A DNA stretch of 25,309 nucleotides, taken from positions 1-25,309 of the forward strand of contig DAXZ01000010.1 in assembly GCA_002506665.1 (NCBI GenBank). The letters are read 5' to 3'. Both the position numbers and the translations under genes were made by a program. Of the stretch, positions 7,738-17,377 are shown piece after piece. The stretch comes from Nitrosopumilus sp. UBA526. Lineage in GTDB: Archaea > Thermoproteota > Nitrososphaeria > Nitrososphaerales > Nitrosopumilaceae. Under the pieces are notes generated by a model that made no database searches, was not told where the DNA came from, and saw only the letters and a program-made list of their open reading frames with translations. How positions within the stretch are numbered: position 1 is the stretch's first letter; every line of letters starts with the position of its first letter.

Positions 7738-7747
7738 AGTTTTTATT
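7738..7747 (+). promoter_or_regulatory. TATA box of the zinc-ribbon ORF, copy 1
   Basis: AGTTTTTATT box about 27 bp before the ATG at 7770. It is followed by a short direct repeat (GTGTAATGTGTAATGTATAATG type) running into the start codon. The same arrangement is kept in copy 2. Confidence 0.45.
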
Positions 7748-7769
7748 AATGTGTAATGTGTAATGTATA

Positions 7770-7895
7770 ATGTCGATGGTATGTGAAAATCCTAAATGTA
7801 GAATGTGCTTTAGCAAACTAATACCATATAATCCAGCCGGCAATGTTTGTGCGTCCTGTAATAAGGAATTGCATAATTATCCATTGGATGATTAA
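7770..7895 (+). CDS. 41-residue zinc-ribbon microprotein, copy 1
   Basis: The product has five cysteines, four of them in two knuckles, CRMC (residues 10-13) and CASC (27-30), separated by 13 residues, the spacing of a small zinc ribbon. The end is acidic (NYPLDD). A TATA box at leaderless distance and preservation of the intact frame in both copies of repeat B support a real gene. Between the copies the three base changes in the ORF alter two residues (Met11 to Leu and Phe14 to His in copy 2) and no cysteine. Zinc ribbons of this size usually contact nucleic acid or a protein partner. It could act on the RNA candidate encoded just upstream, but that is speculation. No homologue is recognised. 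Confidence 0.6.
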   Translation: MSMVCENPKCRMCFSKLIPYNPAGNVCASCNKELHNYPLDD

Positions 7896-7925
7896 TCACA
7901 GGATTTAGACAAATAATTTTGTATC

Positions 7926-7953
7926 TGTTTAGGTCATGCCTAGCTTTTCGTAC
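7926..7953 (+). repeat. Solo left end of repeat A
   Basis: TGTTTAGGTCATGCCTAGC and the next nine bases match the left terminus of repeat A, then identity ends. It is a truncated copy between repeat B copy 1 and repeat A copy 2. Confidence 0.75.
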
Positions 7954-8002
7954 TTAAACGTCATTATACGTTGTATGTTTGCAAACAATAAAAATTATGT
8001 AT

Positions 8003-8160
8003 TTGTTTAGGTCATGCCTAGCTTTTCGTCCCTAAACCAAAAGGTTTAGATCCTATAGTTAAGGAACAAGATAATCGAACAGCTTAGTTCTGCTGATCTG
8101 TTTTGTGTTTAATGCGTGGCAAAATCATTTCTGTACGTTACATAGGCATGACCTAACCAA
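8003..8160. mobile_element. Repeat A copy 2: 158-bp MITE-like element
   Basis: The same length and interior as copy 1, with 18-bp terminal inverted repeats differing at one position (14-bp core TTAGGTCATGCCTA perfect). Near the left end, TAAACC-AAAA-GGTTTA forms a small hairpin. It lies about 170 bp upstream of the restriction-modification gene start and in the same orientation as copy 1. No target-site duplication was recognised. Confidence 0.85.
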
Positions 8161-8207
8161 GATACTGTAACGTTATCGAGACCTAGTCATACCTGAAATA
8201 TGGATCT

Positions 8208-8232
8208 TATTCCGATTGATCACCTCGGAATA
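8208..8232. promoter_or_regulatory. Inverted repeat upstream of the restriction-modification gene
   Basis: TATTCCG (8208-8214) and CGGAATA (8226-8232) form a perfect 7-bp inverted repeat with an 11-bp spacer, about 100 bp before the start codon at 8330. It could be an operator or a leader hairpin. The rest of 8161-8329 shows only a weak AT-rich box near 8311-8320, which is too close to the ATG to be a standard TATA box. Confidence 0.3.
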
Positions 8233-8329
8233 TGTGGGGTTCTGTAAAGTTATCTTACCCTAGCCTAGACCTGTTAAACTGTGGTAATTCAAACATCACA
8301 CTTACAAAGGTATTAAAACAAAAATCTGT

Positions 8330-11077
<2,748 letters not shown>

Positions 11078-11095
11078 TTTTTAATTCAGTAAAAA

Positions 11096-11149
11096 TTAGA
11101 AATATGGCTATGTCATCATAACCCAAAATCATTCCAACAATATTTCTAA
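11096..11149 (+). terminator. 10-bp inverted repeat after the restriction-modification gene
   Basis: TTAGAAATAT (11096-11105) and ATATTTCTAA (11140-11149) are perfect complements with a 34-bp spacer, starting 18 bp after the stop codon. It may be a 3'-end hairpin or the relic of another small element. Confidence 0.3.
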
Positions 11150-11178
11150 CAGTTCTTTACTTAATGCTAACCATAGTC

Positions 11179-11308
11179 TGTTGCATAATTCCAGGTTCTA
11201 CATAATATTTGGACAAAATTGACGATATTGTACCTACATCATGACTGTAATGCCTCCTAGCATTACTCATATCGTTGGTTTTGGTACGATTTAATGAATT
11301 ATGCAACA
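11179..11308 (+). mobile_element. Repeat C copy 1: 130-bp MITE
   Basis: A 130-bp element bounded by 13-bp perfect terminal inverted repeats (TGTTGCATAATTC and its complement). The interior can fold further: GTAATGC/GCATTAC hairpin and ACGATAT/ATATCGT. The second copy, in inverse orientation, is at 21577-21706 with the same length. No matching flanking duplication is visible at this copy (TAGTC and AAGTT). There is no ORF. It sits 5 bp before repeat B copy 2. Confidence 0.88.
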
Positions 11309-11333
11309 AAGTTCCTAACCAAATATGTTTATT

Positions 11334-11411
11334 AATCGGTTCTACCTAGTTATGGTGTTCCGCTGTGAATGCAGCTAGGGTGACCGCAAGGGAACACCCA
11401 AGGAACCGATT
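11334..11411 (+). ncRNA. Candidate pseudoknotted RNA in repeat B copy 2
   Basis: Counterpart of the 7542-7619 structure, unchanged in the inner stems. The outer stem here is AATCGGTTC with GAACCGATT, nine perfect pairs, because copy 2 has C where copy 1 has A. As nearly all of repeat B is identical between copies, identity alone is not evidence of RNA function; this single pair-restoring difference is the only hint. Confidence 0.4.
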
Positions 11412-11561
11412 TAATATCTTAATGTAATATTTCTTTCATGTGATTTTGTGTCAAATCTCTCTCAGATATGATTTACGTACCAACTATTGTATTTGGGAGA
11501 ATTATATGACAGAGTCAATCCCCAACAAAAGTTTTTATTAATGTGTAATGTGTAATGTATA

Positions 11562-11687
11562 ATGTCGATGGTATGTGAAAATCCTAAATGTAGACTGTGC
11601 CATAGCAAACTAATACCATATAATCCAGCCGGCAATGTTTGTGCGTCCTGTAATAAGGAATTGCATAATTATCCATTGGATGATTAA
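11562..11687 (+). CDS. 41-residue zinc-ribbon microprotein, copy 2
   Basis: Second copy of the cassette ORF, with knuckles CRLC (10-13) and CASC (27-30). It differs from copy 1 by Leu for Met at 11 and His for Phe at 14; the added His next to the first knuckle might alter metal binding. The TATA box and the short TAATGTG repeats upstream are retained, so both copies look expressible. Confidence 0.6.
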   Translation: MSMVCENPKCRLCHSKLIPYNPAGNVCASCNKELHNYPLDD

Positions 11688-11762
11688 CCACAGGATTTAG
11701 ACAAATAATTTTTACTAGTATTTTAAATGATAATTAACTACTTATTCCATTTAATCTCAATT

Positions 11763-12103
11763 CTAATTATGTCTACTAGTGGCATGGTGTAAGTGGTTTT
11801 GGGATCTCTGTATTATTTTAGGACTGCCACAACATGAGCATTTCTCTGCAGTGTGATGGGCTGTCTCAGTTGGTTTGTGGAAACTAGTCTTGCCTTCATG
11901 TCCTTTTTTTGTCCGGGCTATGATGAATTCTTGGATCTATGCCCCTTTTTTTGTTTTTTCCAGTAGAGCGAGTCAGATGACGGTGGAGAGTTTGAATTTT
12001 CATAGTAGCCCAGTCTCTTCTCTAGTTCTTTATTCTTGTCTGTCAGATCTTCAATCTTGTCGTTTTGTTCTCAAATTATTTTTAACAAAACTGACTTTTT
12101 CAT
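11763..12103 (-). pseudogene. Decayed IS66-like transposase, N-terminal fragment
   Basis: Read on the minus strand from ATG at 12103, the frame shows a coiled-coil start (IEDLTDKNKELEKRL), then GYYENSNSPPSSDSLYWKK, the N-terminal signature of IS66-family transposases. After one frame change comes KKGHEGKTSFHKPTETAHH and a CSCCGSPK zinc-finger-like segment, also typical. It is broken by an in-frame TGA after codon 10, an in-frame TAG after KNSS, and a one-base deletion in a run of seven A's. It stops at 11763, so the catalytic domain is absent altogether. The gene is therefore dead. A left end of repeat A lies just 24 bp before its start codon (12127-12174), where the terminus of an insertion sequence would be expected, so this is probably what remains of the parent of repeat A. 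Confidence 0.75.
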
Positions 12104-12126
12104 GATCTTGGCGAAATGGTACTTGA

Positions 12127-12174
12127 CCTAAATCTTTTGGTTTAGGGGCGAAAAGCTAGGTACGACCTGAACAA
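12127..12174 (-). repeat. Diverged left end of repeat A next to the transposase relic
   Basis: The reverse complement reads TTGTTCAGGTCGTACCTAGC followed by the same TTTTCG-CCCTAAACCAAAAG-TTTAG segment as the left end of repeat A, with several mismatches. It lies upstream of the transposase relic and points the same way. From 12175 to 12343 I see no gene or clear structure. Confidence 0.75.
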
Positions 12175-12343
12175 ATACAAAAAAAGTTAGAGCAAAACTA
12201 ACCCACGATAAATTATTTTACAATCACTTAGTCATGAGGCCGAACTCTTGGATTCATCAAAGATTCTATTGACCAATGAATTATTCGGGCTTTATGGAAA
12301 TTACTCTACCTAAATCGTGTATTGTATTCAAAAATACATAACC

Positions 12344-12547
12344 TCAGAACTGCCGCTTTGCAAGGTTTGATTCAGCACGTCTCAGTCTTGCAGACTCGGA
12401 AAGGTCTTCTGTCATATCATACAGGTCATGGAGTTTCATGTCTGGGGTGATCTCATTTTGCTCATCTCTCAAATCTGCCAGTATCTTGGCACTCTCTTCT
12501 AAAATCTCAAGACATCTCTCTACTGATTCTGCCCTGCCCTCGTTCAT
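12344..12547 (-). CDS. Small conserved helical protein of unknown function
   Basis: A 67-residue, highly charged, almost entirely helical protein (EGRAESVERCLEILEES through DMTEDLSESARLRRAESN). An upstream in-frame ATG at 12562 exists, but a TATA-like TTATTTAAT at 12571-12579 sits about 28 bp before the ATG at 12547, so the shorter form is preferred as a leaderless start. Codon use is like the core genes rather than the adjacent island, so it marks the island's end. No motif is recognised. It lies downstream of and in the same direction as the F420-type oxidoreductase, 36 bp away, but appears to have its own promoter. Confidence 0.65.
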   Translation of the reverse strand: MNEGRAESVERCLEILEESAKILADLRDEQNEITPDMKLHDLYDMTEDLSESARLRRAESNLAKRQF

Positions 12548-12583
12548 CACACTATACCACATACTGGCAAATTAAATAACTTG

Positions 12584-13681
12584 CTATTTGGCCTTTTCAC
12601 GCAGTACCGGCATTACGTGGCTTGCAAACTTGTCAATAGAGCCAAAATAGTTCTTGCCCCAGAATCTAATCACAAAGTGATTCACACCTGCATCCATGAA
12701 TCTCTCAAACGTCGGAATTATGTCCTCCGGTGTACCCACGGCAGTAGATGAGCGCGCAACTGCATCAGGTATCTTGGTTGCAGCCTCCCTCATCTTTACA
12801 ATCCAGCTCTGGTCAGACATGGAATATTCTGTAAAGTATTTTACAAAATCAAACCCTTCAATCTCTTTTAGTCCGTGTACCCTTAATACCTCCGGCTTGA
12901 ACAGACTTACCTTTACTGCCTCTTTCATTCTAGCCCAGGAGGCTTCGGCATCTTCAGAAAAATACACATCAATGTCTAGTGCATACTGAAAATTGTCCTT
13001 TTCTTCTTGTGTTCTATTGTTCTTATCCATCGATACTCTTATCTGCCCTGCATGATCCTCAAAGAGCTCAGGGGTGTATCCTATGGGAAGCCATCCGTCA
13101 CCTAGCCGTCCTGTCAATCCAAGTGTACGTTTGCCACCTGCTGCCATGTATGTTGGTGGACGGGGCTTTCTGATCGGTGAGGCTTGGAGACATGCACCTT
13201 CTAGCTGATAATATTTTCCTGTATAGTTTACTGTATTGTCTGGAGTTGACTTGTACAATGTATGAATGGTCTCAATCTGCTCTGCCCACTTTGAGACTGG
13301 CTTTTCAAATGGGATGCAAAACTCTTTTAGGTTTTGCGCCTCACCTGCGCCAATCCCGAGTATTGCCCTGCCTTTGGATACTCTGTCAAGTGTAATTGCA
13401 GCTAGCGCGATATTTGACGGATGTCTTCTTATCGCATCCGTAACACAGGTGCCTAATTCTACATTATTTGTAACTGCGGCAATTGCAGATAACATTACCC
13501 ATGGGTCAAGAACAGTGGCGTTCTTCCATTGGGGGACATTTGTGTGATCCATGTAAAATATCGAGTCATACCCTGTCTTGTCAGCAAGCATACAGGCAGT
13601 TAGTATCTGGTCTTCGGTATATCCCGCCCTTGCTACATTTAGTCCGTTTTGAATACCAAATTTTATTTCACTCAAGTACAC
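12584..13681 (-). CDS. F420-type luciferase-like (LLM) oxidoreductase
   Basis: A 365-residue TIM-barrel protein of the luciferase-like family that includes F420-dependent methylene-tetrahydromethanopterin reductase (Mer) and related F420 enzymes. Readable blocks are GYDSIFYMDHTNVPQW, DPWVMLSAIAAVTNNVELGTCVTDAIRRHPS, LDRVSKGRAILGIGAGEAQN, the KPRPPTYMAAGGKRTLGLTGRLGDGWLP phosphate-binding region, and a C-terminal VGTPEDIIPTFERFMDAGVNHFV. Thaumarchaea lack methanogenesis, so the substrate is unknown; cofG/cofH in this window show the cofactor can be made. The start is GTG at 13681, with a TATA-like box about 25 bp upstream (near 13700-13710). Length and motifs are complete. Confidence 0.88.
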   Translation of the reverse strand: MYLSEIKFGIQNGLNVARAGYTEDQILTACMLADKTGYDSIFYMDHTNVPQWKNATVLDPWVMLSAIAAVTNNVELGTCVTDAIRRHPSNIALAAITLDRVSKGRAILGIGAGEAQNLKEFCIPFEKPVSKWAEQIETIHTLYKSTPDNTVNYTGKYYQLEGACLQASPIRKPRPPTYMAAGGKRTLGLTGRLGDGWLPIGYTPELFEDHAGQIRVSMDKNNRTQEEKDNFQYALDIDVYFSEDAEASWARMKEAVKVSLFKPEVLRVHGLKEIEGFDFVKYFTEYSMSDQSWIVKMREAATKIPDAVARSSTAVGTPEDIIPTFERFMDAGVNHFVIRFWGKNYFGSIDKFASHVMPVLREKAK

Positions 13682-13775
13682 CTCTACGCTGGAGCATTAG
13701 AATAAAAAGTTTAGTCAGATCCTATGACCGGTGATTCTAGGAGATTTAGCAAAAAGGCAGAAAATATTTGAATTT

Positions 13776-14720
13776 TTATAGATTGCCTGACTTTATATCC
13801 TCAAGACACTTTATGACGTCTTGTTTTGATATTGGGATTGGGTTTGGATCCAGGTGCCCTCTGTCTGTCATTACCGTATCTGCTGCCTCTGATATGTCCC
13901 CCTTTAGTTCTAGCTTGTCAAACCCGAGTTTCTCTGTAATCTCTTTGAATCTATCATAAAAGATTGACTTGTTGTGCTTGTGGGCAACAGTGGTGCAAGA
14001 GGATAACGAGTATCCATGAGGTACTCCCTCATTTGAGAACACGTATGATAATGCATGTCCAAGTGTAGTCGAGCAATTGCCAAACCCCATTCCAGATAGC
14101 ATTGACCCGTATGGATACTGTGCTGGTTTGTCATTTATGATTGCCTTGTACAGTATATCAAACGCCTGCTTGCATAGTGTCCTTGTCAGGTCATTTCCAA
14201 GCTTGCTGTCATGCCCTTCTGTAGCTTGGGCACATGCATCACAGACTGAATTTTTTATGACCTGCTCTGGTGTGCCGTCCATAAAGTATGAATCTACTAC
14301 TGCCATGTCTGCTAGGAATTTATCCTCATGTAGCAGCTTTTTCTTGCCATCAAATTTCAAGACACAGTATGTGGTCATCTCGGCGCCTGTCCCAAACGTT
14401 GTTGGAATCAGAATCTTTTCTTTTCCCAACTCGGGTGCGGCATACTTTACCACATCCATAGAACTGCCCCCGCCTAGTCCGATTAGACATGACGGATTCT
14501 TGTCCTTGAATTGAGATATGACGGCATTGACATCCTCGATTGCAGGCTCTGGCTTTACCTTGTCATATAACATATAGTCTTTGATTCCCATCTTTGCCAA
14601 CCACTTGTCTGATAATTCTGGCGGAACTGTTGTGACAACTAGGGCGTTTTTTGGGTACTCTGTGTTACCAAGGGCACCGTCTCCAAAGTTGATAACCTTT
14701 GGAATGCGTACTGTGTGCAT
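13776..14720 (-). CDS. Iron-type alcohol dehydrogenase, probable malonic/succinic semialdehyde reductase
   Basis: A 314-residue member of the iron-containing alcohol dehydrogenase superfamily, shorter than the usual 380-400. The NAD(P) site is GLGGGSSMD (81-89) and the IPTTFGTGAE block follows (105-114). Metal ligands are readable as Asp161, His222 in GHALSY and His235 in VPHGYSL. The position where many iron enzymes have a second His (Asp-x3-His) is Gln165, which matches the three-ligand arrangement of glycerol-dehydrogenase types. In Nitrosopumilus an enzyme of this family (Nmar_1110) reduces malonic and succinic semialdehyde in the 3-hydroxypropionate/4-hydroxybutyrate carbon-fixation cycle, and this is the most likely role. 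The ATG at 14720 is about 25 bp from a TATA box shared with the divergent glycerate kinase. Confidence 0.85.
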   Translation of the reverse strand: MHTVRIPKVINFGDGALGNTEYPKNALVVTTVPPELSDKWLAKMGIKDYMLYDKVKPEPAIEDVNAVISQFKDKNPSCLIGLGGGSSMDVVKYAAPELGKEKILIPTTFGTGAEMTTYCVLKFDGKKKLLHEDKFLADMAVVDSYFMDGTPEQVIKNSVCDACAQATEGHDSKLGNDLTRTLCKQAFDILYKAIINDKPAQYPYGSMLSGMGFGNCSTTLGHALSYVFSNEGVPHGYSLSSCTTVAHKHNKSIFYDRFKEITEKLGFDKLELKGDISEAADTVMTDRGHLDPNPIPISKQDVIKCLEDIKSGNL

Positions 14721-14737
14721 AAATCAAGGACATTATT

Positions 14738-14752
14738 GATTATTATTATATC
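14738..14752. promoter_or_regulatory. Shared bidirectional TATA region (dehydrogenase / glycerate kinase)
   Basis: GATTATTATTATATC is centred at about 14745, midway between the start codons at 14720 (minus) and 14772 (plus). Either strand gives a TATA-like box at leaderless distance, so one AT core may serve both genes. Confidence 0.5.
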
Positions 14753-14771
14753 TTGCATTATGTCATATGGC

Positions 14772-16043
14772 ATGATCATAGAAAATTTTGCAAAACTGGC
14801 AACAAATACTAGGCGAAATGACTGTCTAAACATACTCGAATCAGGACTAGCTGCCGCTGACCCTGCACGTATAATCCCGAGGTTTGTTACACCAAATCAG
14901 ATACGAATAGATGATGATATGGTGGACGTATCTGTATATTCTGGTGTTTATCTAGTTGCATTTGGCAAGGCGGCAGACTCGATGGCCAGAGCCTTTAATG
15001 CAACAATTCCAGTAAAGAGCGGCATAGTCGTGGTACCAAAGCGTCTACGCGCAAAGATTAGAGGCAAAAAGTTTCAGATACTCAACTCTGCCCATCCAAT
15101 GCCTGATAAGAGCAGCGTACGGGCTGCCAAAAAAGTCATGAAATTTGTCCAAAACCGGCGAGCAGGCGAGCTCTTGGTATTTCTTGTCTCTGGCGGCGGG
15201 TCATCACTGCTTGCACTACCTGACAAGATTACTTTGGAGGATAAATCACACGTGACTGATGTTTTGCTAAAGTCAGGTGTTGCAATACAGGAGATTAACT
15301 GTATCAGAAAACATCTCTCACAGATAAAGGGCGGCAAGTTGGTACGTGATATGCAATGTCATGGCATCGGTCTTGTCATGTCTGACGTACAAGGAGACGA
15401 CCTGTCATCTATTGCATCAGGGCACACACACAAAGATGATACCACACCTGCTGATGCATTAAATATTATTGATAAATATGACATACGCCACAAAATGCCC
15501 TTTGAGGTATTGAATCATCTAGAGTCAAAGAGCAAAACCCCCGATGATCCGAGTCCGGGAATTGCAAATCATATCATTGCAAACAATGATACTTGTATAT
15601 CTGCAATGCAACAAACTGCATGCAGTCTTGGGTATCATACTCGCACGATCAAAATATTTGGCAACATCAAAGATGCAGTACCTGAAATTCTTGCAAATAT
15701 CTCTGATGACAAAAAGACATGTCTTATCTTTGGTGGGGAGACTGCGGTAAAGGTTTTAGGCAAAGGTACCGGTGGCAGAAATCAAGAGCTGGTCTTGAGG
15801 TTGTTAAAAAACACTCAAAAATTAGCAAAGCTTACCATCGCATCAATTGGTACTGACGGGATTGATGGAAATTCAAGATTTGCAGGTGCAATTACTGACA
15901 ATGTAAAGACAAATACTGATACACTCAAAGAGTTTCTAAGGAACAGTGATTCAGGGAGATTCTTTGAAAAACTTGGATGCAATATCCTCACTGGTCACAC
16001 AGGTACGAACTTGATGGATATTGGCGTTATTTTAAAATCATAA
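14772..16043 (+). CDS. Glycerate 2-kinase (MOFRL family)
   Basis: A protein of the GckA/MOFRL family, which phosphorylates D-glycerate to 2-phosphoglycerate with ATP (older annotations call it hydroxypyruvate reductase). Blocks: YLVAFGKAADSMARAF and VPKRLR near the N terminus, NSAHPMPDKSSVRAAKKV, LVFLVSGGGSSLLALP (nucleotide loop), INCIRKHLSQIKGGKL, then the MOFRL region with FGGETAVKVLGKGTGGRNQELVL and ASIGTDGIDGNSRFAGAITD. The frame opens at 14715, but the 19 extra residues are hydrophobic and untypical, and the TATA box at 14738-14752 predicts a transcript start near the ATG at 14772, giving 423 residues, the family length. ATG at 14760 is an alternative. It is divergent from the semialdehyde reductase gene. 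Confidence 0.9.
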   Translation: MIIENFAKLATNTRRNDCLNILESGLAAADPARIIPRFVTPNQIRIDDDMVDVSVYSGVYLVAFGKAADSMARAFNATIPVKSGIVVVPKRLRAKIRGKKFQILNSAHPMPDKSSVRAAKKVMKFVQNRRAGELLVFLVSGGGSSLLALPDKITLEDKSHVTDVLLKSGVAIQEINCIRKHLSQIKGGKLVRDMQCHGIGLVMSDVQGDDLSSIASGHTHKDDTTPADALNIIDKYDIRHKMPFEVLNHLESKSKTPDDPSPGIANHIIANNDTCISAMQQTACSLGYHTRTIKIFGNIKDAVPEILANISDDKKTCLIFGGETAVKVLGKGTGGRNQELVLRLLKNTQKLAKLTIASIGTDGIDGNSRFAGAITDNVKTNTDTLKEFLRNSDSGRFFEKLGCNILTGHTGTNLMDIGVILKS

Positions 16044-16147
16044 AAATATCTAAACATTTGTTCATATTTTGTATAGATCTCTTCAAATATAACAACTGTG
16101 TATATGCTGTGTATGACTGCAGATATTACTCATCAGGGGGGAATACA

Positions 16148-16375
16148 TTGCTAGAAAGACAGTTCAAACCTGACATGTTATACAACAAGGTGGTACATTT
16201 CTATATAGACAAACGAGGTTATGACAAGACAAAGGCAAACAAGATTGCGCAGCTAGTGGTGCAAAGGGAGGCTCAGAGGAGAACCTGCAAATGCAAGCAT
16301 CTCTTGCACGACCATGTAAGAAACGTATCAACATGTCTTGTTGATAAATGCGAATGCACAAAGTTTGCACGCTAG
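16148..16375 (+). CDS. Small cysteine-rich conserved thaumarchaeal protein
   Basis: A 75-residue basic protein. An N-terminal helix (KPDMLYNKVVHFYIDKRGYDKTKANKIAQLVVQRE) precedes a metal-binding-like tail with CKCKHLLHDH and CLVDKCECTKF; this CxC-H...C...CxC pattern recurs in small thaumarchaeal proteins. The frame is open from 15977, inside the glycerate kinase gene, so the long form is not credible. TTG at 16148 is chosen because a run of six G's (16136-16141) lies six bases before it, a strong Shine-Dalgarno-type sequence unlike the leaderless genes around it. ATG at 16175 would give 66 residues. The function is unknown; nucleic-acid or protein binding through zinc is likely. Confidence 0.7.
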   Translation: MLERQFKPDMLYNKVVHFYIDKRGYDKTKANKIAQLVVQREAQRRTCKCKHLLHDHVRNVSTCLVDKCECTKFAR

Positions 16376-17319
16376 ACTAGTGCCTGCGCATCTATGTCTC
16401 TGTCTCTCAAGTCTTGTGCAAACTCGTTTCTGAATCCGTGTACGGTGTATACTTTTTCTGCCCCTGACTGTACCACCATGTCTATCAACTCGTTGTAATC
16501 GCAGTGATCACTTAGTGGAATGGAATAGTCTGTCTGGCGTCCAAAGTTGACACTCTTTGAGCGCGCCCATCCACTAAATCCTATGGTTACTGCTCCGTAC
16601 TTTGATTTCATCTCTTGGATGAATCCGCTCTTGCCTGGCAGTCTTGGCGCTATCATGATCCATGGCTTTTTATCAAGGCATCCTTTGTTTTTAGCTTCGG
16701 TATATGATATGCCGTCTCGCAGTGCTACGTTGAATCTTTGATAAAGCTTGTTTATCTCCATTATGGAATCATGCAGGTATAATGGTCCCCAGTGGCCAAA
16801 CAGATTGGTTATGGTCTGAGCTTTGCCTAGCTTGTGTCCCATCAATATTACAGGAATGCCTTTCTCATAGAGATTTGAAATAATCTCATTTACCTTTTGT
16901 ATTATGTCGTCTAGCTTGGGAAATATGAATTCTGGCAGGCCAAAGGTGCACTCTGTTATCAGGGTCTTGCATCTTGGTATCTCTGCTTTCTTTAAAAATC
17001 CCCGGTCCCGAGTGCAAATATCTCCGGTGTAAAATATATCATCAAATAATAACCCCCTTGAGCCTAGAACATGGCCTGTATCAATCATGGTGAATCCGTC
17101 TTGTGATGCGGTATGGTTTAATTCTAGTCCTCGAAGACTAGCTAATTCTCTGGTCTCCGGCGATGCTAGTATTGTAGTGTCGGTCTTTGAGGGAAGGTGG
17201 TCTGCGTGGGCATGAGATACAAAGTTTACACCGTCTTTGCACCTCTTTGGGTCTAGATGTATCTGTCTCTTGCCTATCTCGCAATGTATTCCGTTTTTTG
17301 TCATCTTGATCTTGTGCAA
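16372..17319 (-). CDS. MBL-fold nuclease of the RNA-processing exonuclease type
   Basis: A 315-residue metallo-beta-lactamase-fold protein. The metal motif is HAHADH (36-41), followed by DTGHVLGSRGLLFDDIFYTGD, which provides the next His and Asp ligands, and a C-terminal SDHCDYNEL plus VYTVHGFRNEFAQDL with the last histidines. The HGF segment near the end and the lack of a long beta-CASP insertion match the short archaeal exonuclease-like proteins related to mRNA 3'-end processing factors (Ysh1-like). It probably acts on RNA or DNA ends in the cytoplasm; the substrate is unknown. The start could be TTG at 17319, consistent with a TATA box about 29 bp upstream, or ATG at 17304. The 3' end overlaps the end of the small Cys-rich gene by four bases. 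Confidence 0.85.
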   Translation of the reverse strand: MHKIKMTKNGIHCEIGKRQIHLDPKRCKDGVNFVSHAHADHLPSKTDTTILASPETRELASLRGLELNHTASQDGFTMIDTGHVLGSRGLLFDDIFYTGDICTRDRGFLKKAEIPRCKTLITECTFGLPEFIFPKLDDIIQKVNEIISNLYEKGIPVILMGHKLGKAQTITNLFGHWGPLYLHDSIMEINKLYQRFNVALRDGISYTEAKNKGCLDKKPWIMIAPRLPGKSGFIQEMKSKYGAVTIGFSGWARSKSVNFGRQTDYSIPLSDHCDYNELIDMVVQSGAEKVYTVHGFRNEFAQDLRDRDIDAQALV

Positions 17320-17342
17320 TGATTGACAGGCTTTGTGGATTT

Positions 17343-17353
17343 GATATAAATTA
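17343..17353. promoter_or_regulatory. Shared bidirectional TATA box (MBL nuclease / purN)
   Basis: TATAAATTAC with its flanks is centred near 17348, exactly midway between the TTG starts at 17319 (minus) and 17378 (plus), and reads as a TATA-like element on both strands. Confidence 0.5.
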
Positions 17354-17377
17354 CAGGTTTGACCCAGTGTTGACTAG

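Larger units (their letters stand above)
7522..7920 (+). repeat. Repeat B copy 1: 399-bp cassette
   Basis: This 399-bp stretch recurs at 11314-11712 in the same orientation with the same length and about nine single-base differences. It begins inside the right end of repeat A copy 1 (shared CCTAACCAA). It contains a folded-RNA candidate (7539-7625), a roughly 110-bp spacer, a TATA box and a 41-codon zinc-ribbon ORF (7770-7895). No terminal inverted repeats or target duplications were found, so how it moves, if it does, is unknown. The two copies bracket the restriction-modification gene. Confidence 0.9.
11314..11712 (+). repeat. Repeat B copy 2: 399-bp cassette
   Basis: The direct-orientation duplicate of 7522-7920. 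Differences are single bases, including the A-to-C change that repairs the outer stem of the RNA candidate and three changes inside the zinc-ribbon ORF. It opens with the CCTAACCAA that in copy 1 belongs to the right end of repeat A, which suggests that an A element once lay here and was removed or interrupted, with repeat C beside it. After 11712 the sequences diverge. Confidence 0.9.

Noticed and set aside
11875..12105. 76-codon plus-strand ORF
   Set aside because: It is antisense to the IS66-like transposase relic, whose minus-strand translation has clear family segments.
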